Shown one piece after another: positions 53,266 through 64,000 of a stretch of 64,000 nt of DNA. The notes under the pieces are model-generated. The model saw only the letters and a list, made by a program, of their open reading frames with translations, did no database searches and was not told where the DNA came from. The stretch covers positions 56,190,028-56,254,027 of the forward strand of contig OX638133.1 of the NCBI GenBank assembly GCA_951804985.1. The letters are read 5' to 3'. Source of the DNA: Dryomyza anilis. Taxonomy: Eukaryota > Arthropoda > Insecta > Diptera > Dryomyzidae. How positions within the stretch are numbered: the first letter of the stretch is position 1; each line of letters starts with the position of its first letter. The position numbers and the translations under genes are program-made.

Positions 53266-54130
53266 TTATCGACTTCTTCTTTTCCCTAAGAATCTATCAA
53301 TTCTATTTTTTATATTAACCGAGTTTATTGTATTTATTGTAGAACTCGTCTTTGTTGCTTCTTTATATTTGTTAAAATTTGAAAATTGTGGCTTGAAATT
53401 GCTATCAATGGTTACCCCCTTATCGTTGGCATTTAAAATTGATGCATATACTCTAATTTTTCTAACGTTTGTTAAACTCTCTCCCAAATATACTCCTGGC
53501 TGAATTTCCTGTTTGTGCAACAAAACTATAGGAATTCTTGTTCTTAACGGCAGTGATACAACCATGGCTGATCTGGGATGTACCCTGATTTGTTGATTAA
53601 AATGTAAAATAAAAAAATGTAATTTTTTTATTTAACGCATTTATTATAGATCTGTTCCAGAGATTGTCGCGCCCGACTATTCCATCTGCTGGTACCCCTT
53701 GTTCAAGTGACACAACTTGTAGCGTAAAACTCAGGTTTTCTATGTTTGTGTGCTGAATCTTAGTGGAGCCTAAGGTTCTAACGCATCCACCAAAAGCACC
53801 ACTCAGATCCTTCTGAATATTTTTATTAAAATTCGGCAAATCTGCCATCCTATTTTCTTTAATCAGGCTGGCCTCAGCTCCAGAATCCACTAACAGAGTA
53901 AGTTTTCCATTTTTTGCTGCCTTGCAAGGTACTTCAATGAACACATCACTCGTATCGGATATCTTGAAACACTCTCCATGCCGGTTAAATATTTTACGAT
54001 GCATGCCTAATTGTGAAGTTAATTTTATTTTTCTCGACATAAATTTACTCTTAAAATTATTAGTAATTGAAGACAATTTAATTTTACAAATCGTGAATTT
54101 ATTATACATTTCTGACGATAAAACGCACAT
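53266..54130 (-). pseudogene. Protease and linker of A2
   Basis: The frame at 53597-54130 has LTLLVDSGAEASLIKENRM (active site) and PADGIVGRDNLWNRSI (C-terminal motif), so unlike A1 the retropepsin is complete. The linker to RT at 53266-53565 is in another frame. The upstream end is interrupted by the SINE. Confidence 0.85.
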
Positions 54131-54132
54131 AA

Positions 54133-54440
54133 TAATAATAATAGTTTGGCGCTACAGTCCTGTATAGAACTTCGGCCGAGCTCTCTCACCATTTGGAGCT
54201 GTGCGTGTTATATTTGTACTCAAAGTGGTGGGACCTGCAGTTTATTGCCGAATCCGAACGGCGGGTGAGAGCTTTTTCATAGGAATAGTTTTACTCTCGT
54301 AGATTTGCCATTTACTGACGAGAGGTAGCGCGGTATAGAAAAATGTTTCTATGAAAAGATGTTGTTAGCCCCAGTCCAGGCTTGAACCGGGGACCTTTCG
54401 GCTCGCAGTCCAACGCACTAACCACTGAGCTACCGCGGCT
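54133..54440 (-). mobile_element. tRNA-derived SINE, complete, with 10-bp target duplication
   Basis: ACGCACATAA occurs on both sides (54123-54132 and 54441-54450), and the empty site is seen in A1 at about 28060-28069. On the minus strand the element has a 72-base tRNA-like head (54369-54440), a ~220-base body and an ATT-repeat tail. The tRNA-like part has good A and B boxes (TAGCTCAGTGG and GGTTCAAGCC), so it can act as an RNA polymerase III promoter. A fragment of the same family is at 24701-24780. Confidence 0.92.
54369..54440 (-). promoter_or_regulatory. tRNA-like head of the SINE (pol III promoter)
   Basis: The sequence AGCCGCGGTAGCTCAGTGG begins a tRNA-like fold with a loop CTGCGAG at the anticodon position and the T loop GGTTCAAGCC. 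It is not a working tRNA: the acceptor stem is imperfect and it is fused to the SINE body. Confidence 0.8.
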
Positions 54441-54450
54441 ACGCACATAA

Positions 54451-55166
54451 CGCTAATAATAAAAAGAAATATTGAAATTACTTCATTACAAATTATACTC
54501 GCCCCTGTACGGAATGCATCCACAGTCTTGCCAGACGTTTGATCTACAATTCCCAGATTTTCAGGGCAGTTAATTACGACTTTCTTTTTATTTGATTTAC
54601 TTTTGATTTTATTATTTTTGATTTTAATATTTTTAACTTCCGATTCAATTGGTTTTACTTTCTTTACTTTATTTGTTTTTTTTTTATAATTTGTTTATTT
54701 TGAATTTCCTTAATTCCTATATTCTGTTCATTATTCGTTTCAAGTTGTGTATGATTACAATTTAGTTCATTATATGTTTTTGTTGGAAGATTTCTATCTT
54801 CATTAATATGTATTTTTATTTTTTGTTCTACATTTTCTGCGTTAATAATATTCGCTGTTTTATTTTGTTGTAGTGTGCTATTTGGAACTTCTACAACTAC
54901 TGGCCTTACTACACTATTTGCTAAGGGTCCCCAGTTTAGTGGTCTTGACTGGGCCCCTGGTAGTTTCCCTGCGGAGTGCTATTATTGTACCATGCATCAT
55001 ATTTGCGTTTGGCATAACAATTCATAATAACATATCCGTCCTTTCTGCACCAAGTGCAGAATTTAGCAGGCCTGTTTGCAAAATTCCCATTACCATTATT
55101 TCCTTGAAAAACTTGTGTATCACGTTTAACACGACAATCCCCCTCGACGTGTCCCCAACTATCGCA
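54451..55166 (-). other. Gag-protease linker of A2
   Basis: It matches 28070-28764 of A1. It is Lys/Asn/Ile-rich without a continuous frame. Confidence 0.5.
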
Positions 55167-55502
55167 TCAACCGCATCTCAATCCTGGAGCACTCCCGCCT
55201 TGGTTCTGGATACCACCATTTACCTGAGGTACGGGTGGCTGATTTCCTTGGGGAGCAGTATGTCCTGGAAAAACATTCCGACCCGAACGATCTGCACACT
55301 GTTCATGTCCATAAGTACGACAGTCACTGCAATACGGAGTGTTTCTCCGTGTATGACATTCATCCCTCTGATGTAACTTCTTATTGCAAAAAGAACATGT
55401 AGGCTGCTTCATACCTACATTTTGTGTTCTCTTCCGTCTCCTTTTTATACCCTGCACTAAGAATGAAAGGGTATATTCAGTTTGGTACGCCGTTTGTAAC
55501 AA
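55167..55502 (-). pseudogene. Gag C-terminus of A2 with Cys/His motifs
   Basis: The frame includes CSFCNKKLHQRDECHTRRNT and CSDCRTYGHEQCADRSGRNV, then the Gly/Pro/Gln-rich end. Its first ~18 residues are translated from the inserted INE-like element and are not gag. Confidence 0.85.
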
Positions 55503-56135
55503 CCAGAAGGAAGCATCTCCGGTATGGAAAAGTATATATATTCTTGATCAGCAGGACCTCCTGAGTCGATTTAGCGATGTCCGTCTGTCCGTCTGTCCGT
55601 CTGTCTGTCTGTCTGTTGAAATACCTACTACTTTTAAAATTGAAGAGCTAGATAAATGAAACTTATAACTTAGATTACTAACATACATACGCTGTATGTG
55701 CGAGATCGGTCCATTGAGACCTATGATCCGACCACTTATGTTCAAATACCTCATATAAAATGTACATGTAAAGATCAATTTTTATGTATACGTGCTTAGG
55801 TAAACTTTTTTGGTCAAATATATATTAACATAATGCTCAAATACATGATAATAAAGTTTTCCGGCGAAAAGACTTGTGGTTCACAAAAAAAAAATCGAAA
55901 TCGGTACACATACCCATTTGTAAATATGGGTATCAAATGAATGGAAATTCCTCAGTGATTGAATGTTTGTAGTTATTTTCAGGATTCGTATACCCTGGTG
56001 ACCTATATATCACTTTGAATGGTAACCACACATATTTATAGTCGGCTTAGACCGACTATAATTTTGATAATCCTAACTATCATAATTACACCTACTTTAA
56101 AATTTCCCATGTGATCTAACCTTCCCAACTGGTTT
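55447..56135. mobile_element. INE-1/DINE-like insertion in gag of A2
   Basis: The insertion is absent from A1, whose sequence runs on between the flanks at about 29053. It begins TATACCCTGCACTAAGAATG and has AAAAGTATATATATTCTTGATCAG and a CCGTCTGT repeat tract (55579-55617) typical of Drosophila INE-1-like elements. Near the right end GTATACCCTGGTGACC and a small palindrome, ATAGTCGGCTTAGACCGACTAT, occur (56038-56060). It is non-coding. Confidence 0.75.
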
Positions 56136-57114
56136 TCATTGTCTTGGCCACATGATGCATTACGATTATTTGGCATGAAGGCCGATGAGGGCTCATTGAA
56201 ATGGACTTCAAACTTGTCTATTCCGGTTAACTCTGCTGACTCCCTTTGTATCGTCCCATGGTCCAATGCCTCTTCCACCAATTTCTCCAGTGTTGTTTGC
56301 TTACTGCTCAACATGAGTATTCGCAAAGTGTAATCCCGAAGTCCTAACTTAAATGAGCTTTTAACTAATTTATTCAATTCATTAACGAACACGTCGTCTT
56401 TCGTATCATTATATTTACATTTAATCGTGCTTAATGCTGCCGACTGCAGGTTAACCAAACGCCTCGAGATAAATCTAATACTTTCCCCGGGATACTGAGA
56501 TGCCTTTCTAATGTCATATTGAATGGCATCTACTGACCTACATTCCAAGTACGTATTTCTTAATAGATTGTATAAATCATCTATTGTGTCAAACTCCCTT
56601 GAACTTACTAAATCAAAAGCATCTCCCTGTAAACGAACCCTAACGCCTTTAATAAACTCCTTCATTTGTTCAGGCTTCAGTTCTGCCCTCACCACTTCAC
56701 ATCCTTCAATAAAACAGTGAAGATCCATCCTGATGATGAGTCTGCACCTGCAAAATCTGGCACCGCATTTTTAACGAATTTCGCGACTTCGCCTAATCCC
56801 ATGTTGCCCTGTATTGTGATGTCGTCACTTTCTATGGTATCCTTGTGATATAAGGATGTCTCGTGTGGTGTCTTAACCTCCTCGTTCAAATATATAATAC
56901 GCGCGTTCAACTCCTGTATTTTGTTGTTCGCTTCCTCCAACGTCGCGTACTCCTCCCTTGCCTGGCGTCTGACAGAATTATTTATTGATTCCTCAAAAAT
57001 ATTCTTTTCTTTCAATAAATTTCTTAATTTTATGTTTTCCTCATCTATTTTAGCTGTTTCTTCTAACTCTGCTGTACGTTTTAAACAATAATCGTTTAAA
57101 CGTTTTCTCAACAC
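56136..57114 (-). pseudogene. Gag N-terminal and middle part of A2
   Basis: Frames 56689-57114 (coiled N-terminus, FVKNAVPDFAGADSSS) and 56036-56728 (ASQYPGESIRFISRRLVNLQ, LTGIDKFEVHFNEPSSAFMP) match A1 gag. They are separated by a short insertion/deletion near 56720, and the second runs into the INE-like insertion at about 56135. Confidence 0.88.
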
Positions 57115-57241
57115 GTCAACTAATCTTTCTAATTCACCATTTTCAATTTGGGTTTTTTACGTATTTCGTCCTCCTCCCTTCGTTCTACGTCCTCCTTCTC
57201 GGTCCTTGAGAAGTTGGTAACGACGTACCGGCTGCGCCAAA

Positions 57242-57947
57242 TGTTGTAAAGTTTAGAGTTGTAAAGTTAGAGTTGATTTATTTTACATTTATTTATTTTA
57301 CAATTCAATAAATCAAAAGACACTTTTTTATTTTTAGATTTGCACAGACACTTTTATTAAATTTACTATTGAAAAGACCTCCACTTAAGGTTGGTTAAAC
57401 TACAATCTTTTAAATTGCAACGAAAGGTATTAACAATGCCTTCGTTGCAAGCTTTTCTTAAATTCTATTCTCACTATGTTCTAGTGAGTTTTCACTTTCA
57501 CTCAATTTTGGTGTACGTGACTTTTGCAGAAAGTCCGACTTGCAGGTTTTGGCTGACACCAATTGCGAAATATTAGAATTGTTGGCAATCGCTGCTTTGC
57601 TTATTTTAACATAGACCCAATATTATGCAATGGAAAATTGTATTGCAAGCCTCTTAAAAGAGGTGTGGTCTAACTAAAGCTTTAGCGCTTTGCCAAATTA
57701 TTGCCAGCTTCTGTTAACTGTGCAAGCTAACCTGAAAGAGGTGTGGTCTAAGCATAGCTTTAGCGCTTGCCAAATTATTATCATTGTTGCCAACGTGAAG
57801 CGTTGGGACAATGCTATGAACATGTTGCTGTACAACATGAGTACAACATGATATAAAAACACGATGCGCTCAACATATGTACAGAAATATCTAAAACTGA
57901 ATGAAGAACCATAAAGAAAAGAAAAATGTATGCGCTAATTCACAACA
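57242..57947 (-). repeat. LTR of element A (copy 2)
   Basis: This is 706 bp, longer than copy 1 because of a partial internal tandem duplication at about 57645-57775 (AAAGAGGTGTGGTCTAA and AGCTTTAGCGCTT each twice). The ends match 30146-30766. Confidence 0.9.
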
Positions 57948-60259
57948 TTCCTCCCCCCTTATGGAAAAAAAATTATTATTAATATTAGGATTAATGATAA
58001 TTTTTTACAAAATGTCTTAAATATATTGTTGAATATATAGAAATGATGTTTTCTTAGAGTTAATACCTCATAGGTGTAGAGTATAAATATTAATAAAGTT
58101 GCAATAATCAATTAATAATAAAATTATTAAATTATAACTTACATTTTGTTTGCCTTTTTAAATTTTTTAAAGTCAACAACAAAATAAATTTGGCATGTTT
58201 TGGAATGCCAGAATCATGTACCTAATCATTATATAATGAAATGACAATCTCATATTGTTAAAAAGCAACAATATATTTTTGAAAGTGCAACAAAAAAATT
58301 ATGCAATGAACAGTTTTGTAAATAAATTATAAATTTTTTTAAAGTATATATTTTTGAATATATATGACCTTTTATTAGTACAGCATTTTTTAATTTCCTC
58401 AATACGTTTTAAAATCAATAACATTTTGTTAGAAAAAGAATAGAGTAAAGATAATATAAGTTCATAAATGAGATACTTTTATCAACTTTATCACTTTTTT
58501 GCTTTTATTTTTTTTTTACTTTTAGAAAATACTGTTTCGTTTTTACTCTAAAAATTACGATCAATTTTTTTATAAATATAAAATATTTACTGCTTTTTCA
58601 TGTTTTTATTGCAACATTTTGATATTGCAATTGTAGTATTTTTTAATTATTTTTTTAACAACCCCTACAGCACGAAAATATTGCAGCAACGTTGCTGGGA
58701 CATTGCACTGCAAGATAAGAAGACGGAAAAATTCTAAATACGTTGCTGTACTCTAAGAAAAATTTACCATAATAAATGTAGGAAACCGGTTTCCTCTTAT
58801 TAATGTAGTAAATTCCAACGAATGTGTAAAAATGAAATTTACACACAAAAGTATGTAAAAGTAGCACACATCTGTAGTGTCAAAATACATTTTTATGTCT
58901 GTAAAATATTCAAATAATGTGTGTTAAAAAAAGCACAACAGAACGGGTATATTATAGTAAATTCATTAAATTCTAAATTTATTGTTTAAAGTTAAATATT
59001 ATAAGAAAACTTTATATCATCGTCGACGGGGGCGGATTCAGCAAATGTGAAAAAACCTGTACACAAAATGAAAAAGTTCACAACGGATTAACAAAGTTAT
59101 CTTTTTTAGAGTCTTCTAAAATGGCGCAACCAAGAGCGTTCGCGTCAGCTAATGATCTTTTTACACATATATGTATGTGCTAAACGTAATTTTTGCACAT
59201 TTCAATGTGTTTAAATACAAAACATTGCAGCATCTGTAAATTTACCATTTTAAAAGTGAGATTCTTCTAAAAACAGTTCATTTGTTTAAAATAACATATT
59301 GTTCATGAAAAAGACGTCAGATGTTTATTTTTACGAACGTATTAGTGTTTTTATTTGAAAAAATAAGTAAATTAACTGCGATAAATGTAGCAAATTCACT
59401 ACTCCTAAATCAGATTTCTTAGAGTGTGATAGATATGAGGCGGACATAGATAGATTGCTGGAACATTGCAGCAATATTTCTGGCAAAATTTCAGTCTTGC
59501 AGTGCAATATCCCAGCAACGTTGCTGCAATATTTTCGTGCTGTATGGGTTGTTAAAAAAATAATTAAAGAATACTACAATTGCAATATCAAAATTTTGCA
59601 ATAAAAACATGAAAAAGCAGTGAATATTTTATATTTATAAAAAAATTGATCGTAATTTTTAGAGTAAAAATGAAACAGTATTTTCTAAAAGTAAAAATAA
59701 AATAAAAGAAAAGAAAAGCAAAAAAGTGATAAAGTTGTATCTCATTTGTGAACTTATATTATCTTTACTCTATTCTTATTCTAACAAAATTTTATTGATT
59801 TTAAAACGTATTGAGGAAATTAAAAAATAAAATAATTTTATTATTAATTGACTTTACTTTATTAATATTTATACCCTACACCTATGAGGTACAGGGTATA
59901 TTAACTTTGTGCATATATTGTAACGTCACTTAGGAGAAGTGTAGGGTATGGAAAAGTATATATAAATATCTTGATCAGCATCACTACCCGAGTCCGTTTA
60001 GCTATGTCCGTCTGTCTTGCTGTCTGACCGGATACAAGGTAACTTGAAAAATAATAGTCAGAATGCATTGAAATTTGGTTTCAATCAAGGATTGAATAAC
60101 GGTTTCGGTATTATGGTTTTATAACGAAACGGTTTCTGTATACCGGTTCCATGTTACGTTTTCGGTTTCGATTTCGGTTTTTGTATAAATTTTCTTTTTT
60201 TTTCCATATTTTTCAAATTATTTAACAATACTGTACCTCATAGGTGTAGGGTATAAATA
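57948..60259. repeat. Foldback unit X, copy X3
   Basis: It matches X1 (30767-33195) but lacks about 108 bases after 59096 (GATTAACAAA joined to GTTATC), which removes the right half of the nested GGGGGCGGATT insert. The INE-like end is at 59870-60255. Confidence 0.85.
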
Positions 60260-60623
60260 CTAGTGAGTTTTCACTTTCACTAAATTTTGGTGTACGTGAC
60301 TTTTGCAGAAAGTCCGACTTGCAGTTTTTGGCTGACACCAATTGCGAAATATCAGAATTGTTGGCAATCGCTGCTTTGCTTATTTTAACATAGACCCAAT
60401 ATTATGCAATGGAAAATTGTATATAGCTTTAGCGCTTGTCAAATTATTATCATTGTTTCCAACGTGAAGCGTTGGGACAATGCTATGAACATGTTGCTGT
60501 ACAACATGAGTACAACATGATATAAAAACATGATGCGCTCAACATATGTACTGAAACATCTAAAACTGAATGAATAGTGAAGAACCATAAAGAAAAGAAA
60601 AATGTATGCGCTAATTCACAACA
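60260..60623 (-). repeat. Partial LTR of element A between X3 and X4
   Basis: It corresponds to 33196-33559 with the same left break (CTAGTGAG) and right purine tract. Confidence 0.88.
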
Positions 60624-62990
60624 TTCCTCCCCCCTTATGGAAAAAAATTATTATTAATATTAGGATTAATGATAATTTTTTAAAAAATGTCTTAAATATA
60701 TTGTTGAATATATAGAAATGATGTTTTCTTAGAGTTAATACCTCATAGGTGTAGAGTATTAATATTATTAAAGTTGCAATAATCAATTAATAATAAAATT
60801 ATTAAATTATAACTTACATTTTGTTTGCCTTTTTAAATTTTTTAAAGTCAACAACAAAATAAATTTGGCATGTTTTGGAAATGAAATGACAATCTCATAT
60901 TGTTAAAAAGCTACAATATATTTTTGAAAGTGCAACAAAAAAAAATTATGTAATGAACAGTTTAGTAAATAAAGTATAAATTTGTTTAAAGTATATATTT
61001 TTATATAATAAGTATATATATATGACCTTTTATTAGTACAGCATTTTTTAATTTCCTCAATACGTTTTAAAACCAATAAAATTTTGTTAGAAAAAGAATA
61101 GAGTAAAGATAATATAAGTTCACAAATGAGATACTTTTATCAACTTTATCACTTTTTTGCTTTTATTTTTTTTTTACTTTTAGAAAATACTGTTTCGTTT
61201 TTACTCTAAAAATTACGATCAATTTTTTTATAAATATAAAATATTTACTGCTTTTTCATGTTTTTATTGCAACATTTTGATATTGCAATTGTAGTATTTT
61301 TTAATTATTTTTTTAACAACCCCTACAGCACGAAAATATTGCAGCAACGTTGCTTTGACATTGCTCTGCAAGATAAGAAGACGGAAAAATTCTAAATACG
61401 TTGCTGTACTCTAAGAAAAATGTACCATAATAAATGTAGGAAACCGGTTTCCTTTTATTAATGTAGTAAATTCCAACGAATGTGTAAAAATGAAATTTAC
61501 ACACAAAAGTATGTAAAAGTAGCACACATCTGTAGTGTCAAAATACATTTTTATGTCTGTAAAATATTCAAATAATGTGTGTTAAAAAAAGCACAACAGA
61601 ACGGGTATATTATAGTAAATTCATTAAATTCTAAATTAATTGTTTAAAGTTAAATATTATAAGAAAACTTTATATCATCGTCGAAGGGGGCGGATTCAGC
61701 AAATGTGAAAAAATCTGTACACAAAATGAAAAAGTTCACAACGAATTAACAAATGTCCGCAACATGAATGTACACCTTAGGATATGTCATTTTAATTGCA
61801 CGAAAATTAACTACATACTTTTATTCACCAATAATCCGCCCCCTTGCATATTTTATTTAAAATATGTAAGTTATCTTTTTTTAGAGTCTTCTAAAATGGC
61901 GCAACCAAGAGCGTTCGCGTCAGCTAATGATCTTTTTACACATATATGTATGTGCTAAACGTAATTTTTGCACATTTCAATGTGTTTAAATACAAAACAT
62001 TGCAGCATCTGTAAATTTACCATTTTAAAAGTGAGATTCTTCTAAAAACAGTTCATTTGTTTAAAATAACATATTGTTCATGAAAAAGACGTCAGATGTT
62101 TATTTTTACGAACGTATTAGTGTTTTTATTTGAAAAAATAAGTAAATTAACTGCGATAAATGTAGCAAATTCACTACTCCTAAATCAGATTTATTAGAGT
62201 GTGATAGGTATGAGGCGGACATAGATAGATTGCTGGAACATTGCAGCAATATTTCTGGCAAAATTTCAGTCTTGCAGTGCAATATCCCAGCAACGTTGCT
62301 GCAATATTTTCGTGCTGTATGGGTTGTTAAAAAAATAATTAAAACAATTGCAATATCAAAATTTTGCAATAAAAACATGAAAAAGCAGTGAATATTTTAT
62401 ATTTATAAAAAAATTGATCGTAATTTTTAGAGTAAAAATGAAACAGTATTTTCTAAAAGTAAAAATAAAATAAAAGAAAAGCAAAAAAAGTGATAAAGTT
62501 GTATCTCATTTGTGAACTTATATTATCTTTACTCCATTCTTATTCTAACAAAATTTTATTGATTTTAAAACGTATTGAGGAAATTAAAAAATAAAATAAT
62601 TTTATTATTAATTGACTTTACTTTATTAATATTTATACCCTACACCTATGAGGTACAGGGTATATTAACTTTGTGCATATATTGTAACGTCACTTAGGAG
62701 AAGTGTAGGGTATGGAAAAGTATATATAAATATCTTGATCAGCATCACTACCCGAGTCCGTTTAGCCATGTCCGTCTGTCTTGCTGTCTGACCGGATACA
62801 AGGTAACTTGAAAAATAATAGTCAGAATGTATTGAAATTAGGTTTCAATCAAGGATTGAATAACCTATTCGGTATTAAGGTTTTATAACGAAACGGTTTC
62901 TGTATACCGGTTCCATGTTACGTTTTCGGTTTTGATTTCGGTTTTTGTATAAATTTTCTTTTTTTTCCATATTTTTCAAATTATTTAACA
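60624..62990. repeat. Foldback unit X, copy X4
   Basis: It matches X2, including the inverted arms (about 61040-61370 and 62275-62590), the nested GGGGGCGGATT/AATCCGCCCCC pair and the INE-like start at 62634. The right end is the same TTATTTAACA break as X2. Confidence 0.85.
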
Positions 62991-64000
62991 TTGTTATGTT
63001 GAAATTATGATATTGAGGTAAAGTGGGAAACGTAATTTAAACAATGTTTGTTGTTATTTTAGTTAAAATATTGTATTATATGAATTATTTAATTGATTTC
63101 GCCAAGAAAAAATTTTAATTTAAAATTTCGTGACCACAAACCAATGAAAAGCAACATTTTGACTTCACCTGAGATATGATCTGAATTGCAAAGAAAAAGA
63201 ATTTTATACAATTTCCATCCATAAAAGCCAAAGAAATTAAATTTCAACAATTCAGTGAACTGCAATATATGTAAACTAGTGATGATCATTTGCAAGAGCA
63301 AGGCAAGAAATGGTAATCTTGTTCTTGCAGAGGTACATATGATCTTGTTCTTGGTCCTGTTTTTGCAATACCTTTCTTGTTCTTGCTTGCAATAATCTTG
63401 CAAAATTTTAAATAAAAGATCGAAGACAAATATCTTAAACTGAATATTAATTTTGAAAACGAATAGAATTTGAACACTAGTTGTATTTAAGTTACTTACT
63501 TTTCATATTTTCAATTTCTTTAACAAAAAATAAATTATTTTACTAACAAAAAAAAATCCAATAACAAAAAAATTTGAATTATATTTTAAAGAGAATTAAC
63601 TAATAAAAAATAAATGTATAAATCAAGTGATGTTGACGAGACAATTCAAAAATCTCAAGAACATAATACGAAAAGTCACCAAATACATTTTCAAAATGCT
63701 AAATATTCATTTACAAACATTTTTATGTATCTGTCAGTTTTGAATCGATGATCTCAATATTTTTTACCACATGATAAGAAAATGTAAATCTATCAATTGA
63801 TATTTCAACTTTAAAAATGCATCTATTACTTCTTATAATATTAATCAACAAACTCGAAATTTAAGTTTTTCATAAAAATGTATTTGGTGACTTTTCGTTC
63901 TACAACGATAATAATAATAAATATAAGGAATATTTCGTATAGACATATTTCTGTTTTCGTCAGAGATTAAAAAATGCGTATGCTACACGTATATCTTGCA
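62991..64000. other. AT-rich flank, second copy, running off the window
   Basis: It matches 35939-36915, so the composite duplication extends to the window edge. It has the CTTGTTCTTGC-like cluster at 63285-63400. No gene is seen. Confidence 0.6.

Larger units (their letters stand above)
51541..57947 (-). mobile_element. Gypsy-like element A, copy A2, right-hand part
   Basis: This part has the LTR, gag, protease, RT, RNase H and the integrase zinc module; the rest of integrase lies beyond element B at 37320-38930. It matches A1 from about 51905 to the right. It carries two insertions A1 lacks: a SINE (54133-54440) and an INE-like element (55447-56135). Confidence 0.9.

Noticed and set aside
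54369..54440. Functional tRNA gene
   Set aside because: The fold is imperfect and the segment is the head of a SINE with its own target duplication.

Overview
The window looks like repeat-dense, probably heterochromatic DNA of a higher (schizophoran) fly; a tephritid is my guess, not something the sequence proves. The grounds are Ty3/gypsy LTR elements with tRNA-Lys, tRNA-Ser and tRNA-Leu type primer sites, an R1-clade LINE, an RTE-like LINE, a tRNA-derived SINE, and repeats carrying the TATACCC...GATCAG...ATGTCCGTCTGTC motif family I associate with Drosophila INE-1/DINE-1. I see no single-copy host gene in 64 kb. Every convincing coding stretch belongs to a transposable element, and most are broken.

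Layout. (1) 372-13916 is one minus-strand Ty3/gypsy-like LTR element with 1.1-kb LTRs and a perfect 4-bp target duplication (ACTT). It encodes gag, protease and integrase, and, in the position an env gene often takes, a complete-looking Ulp1/SENP-type (C48) cysteine protease (7070-8041). Reverse transcriptase and RNase H are missing between protease and integrase. A 5-kb R1-like LINE (1789-6814, minus) sits inside its 3' region with a 13-bp target duplication. (2) The element split one copy (1-371 plus 13917-16638) of a duplicated repeat that carries a decayed plus-strand RTE-like LINE. The second copy, 17779-21866, is uninterrupted. (3) 21867-26076 is AT-rich and holds a Helitron/Helentron-like element, a 1.2-kb foldback structure with a SINE fragment in its loop, and a long AT microsatellite. 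(4) 26077-36915 and 51905-64000 are two copies of one composite segment: a gypsy-like element ('A', minus strand), its LTR, and two tandem non-coding foldback units separated by a piece of the same LTR.

(5) 37320-51540 is a nested stack. The integrase of copy A2 is interrupted by a TA-flanked MITE-like element (37494-38374) and by gypsy-like element B (38931-51540). B's right LTR is in turn split by gypsy-like element C (45620-51133, 4-bp ATAT duplication). C is the best preserved pol, with few lesions. B carries a nonsense codon and a damaged RT active site.

Four LTR elements and the R1-like LINE all lie on the minus strand; only the RTE-like LINE copies run plus. That bias, the nesting and the absence of host genes fit a one-strand transposon trap such as a piRNA cluster, but this is only an inference. 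The strongest candidate for something new is the SUMO-protease-like gene carried by the recently inserted element at 372-13916.
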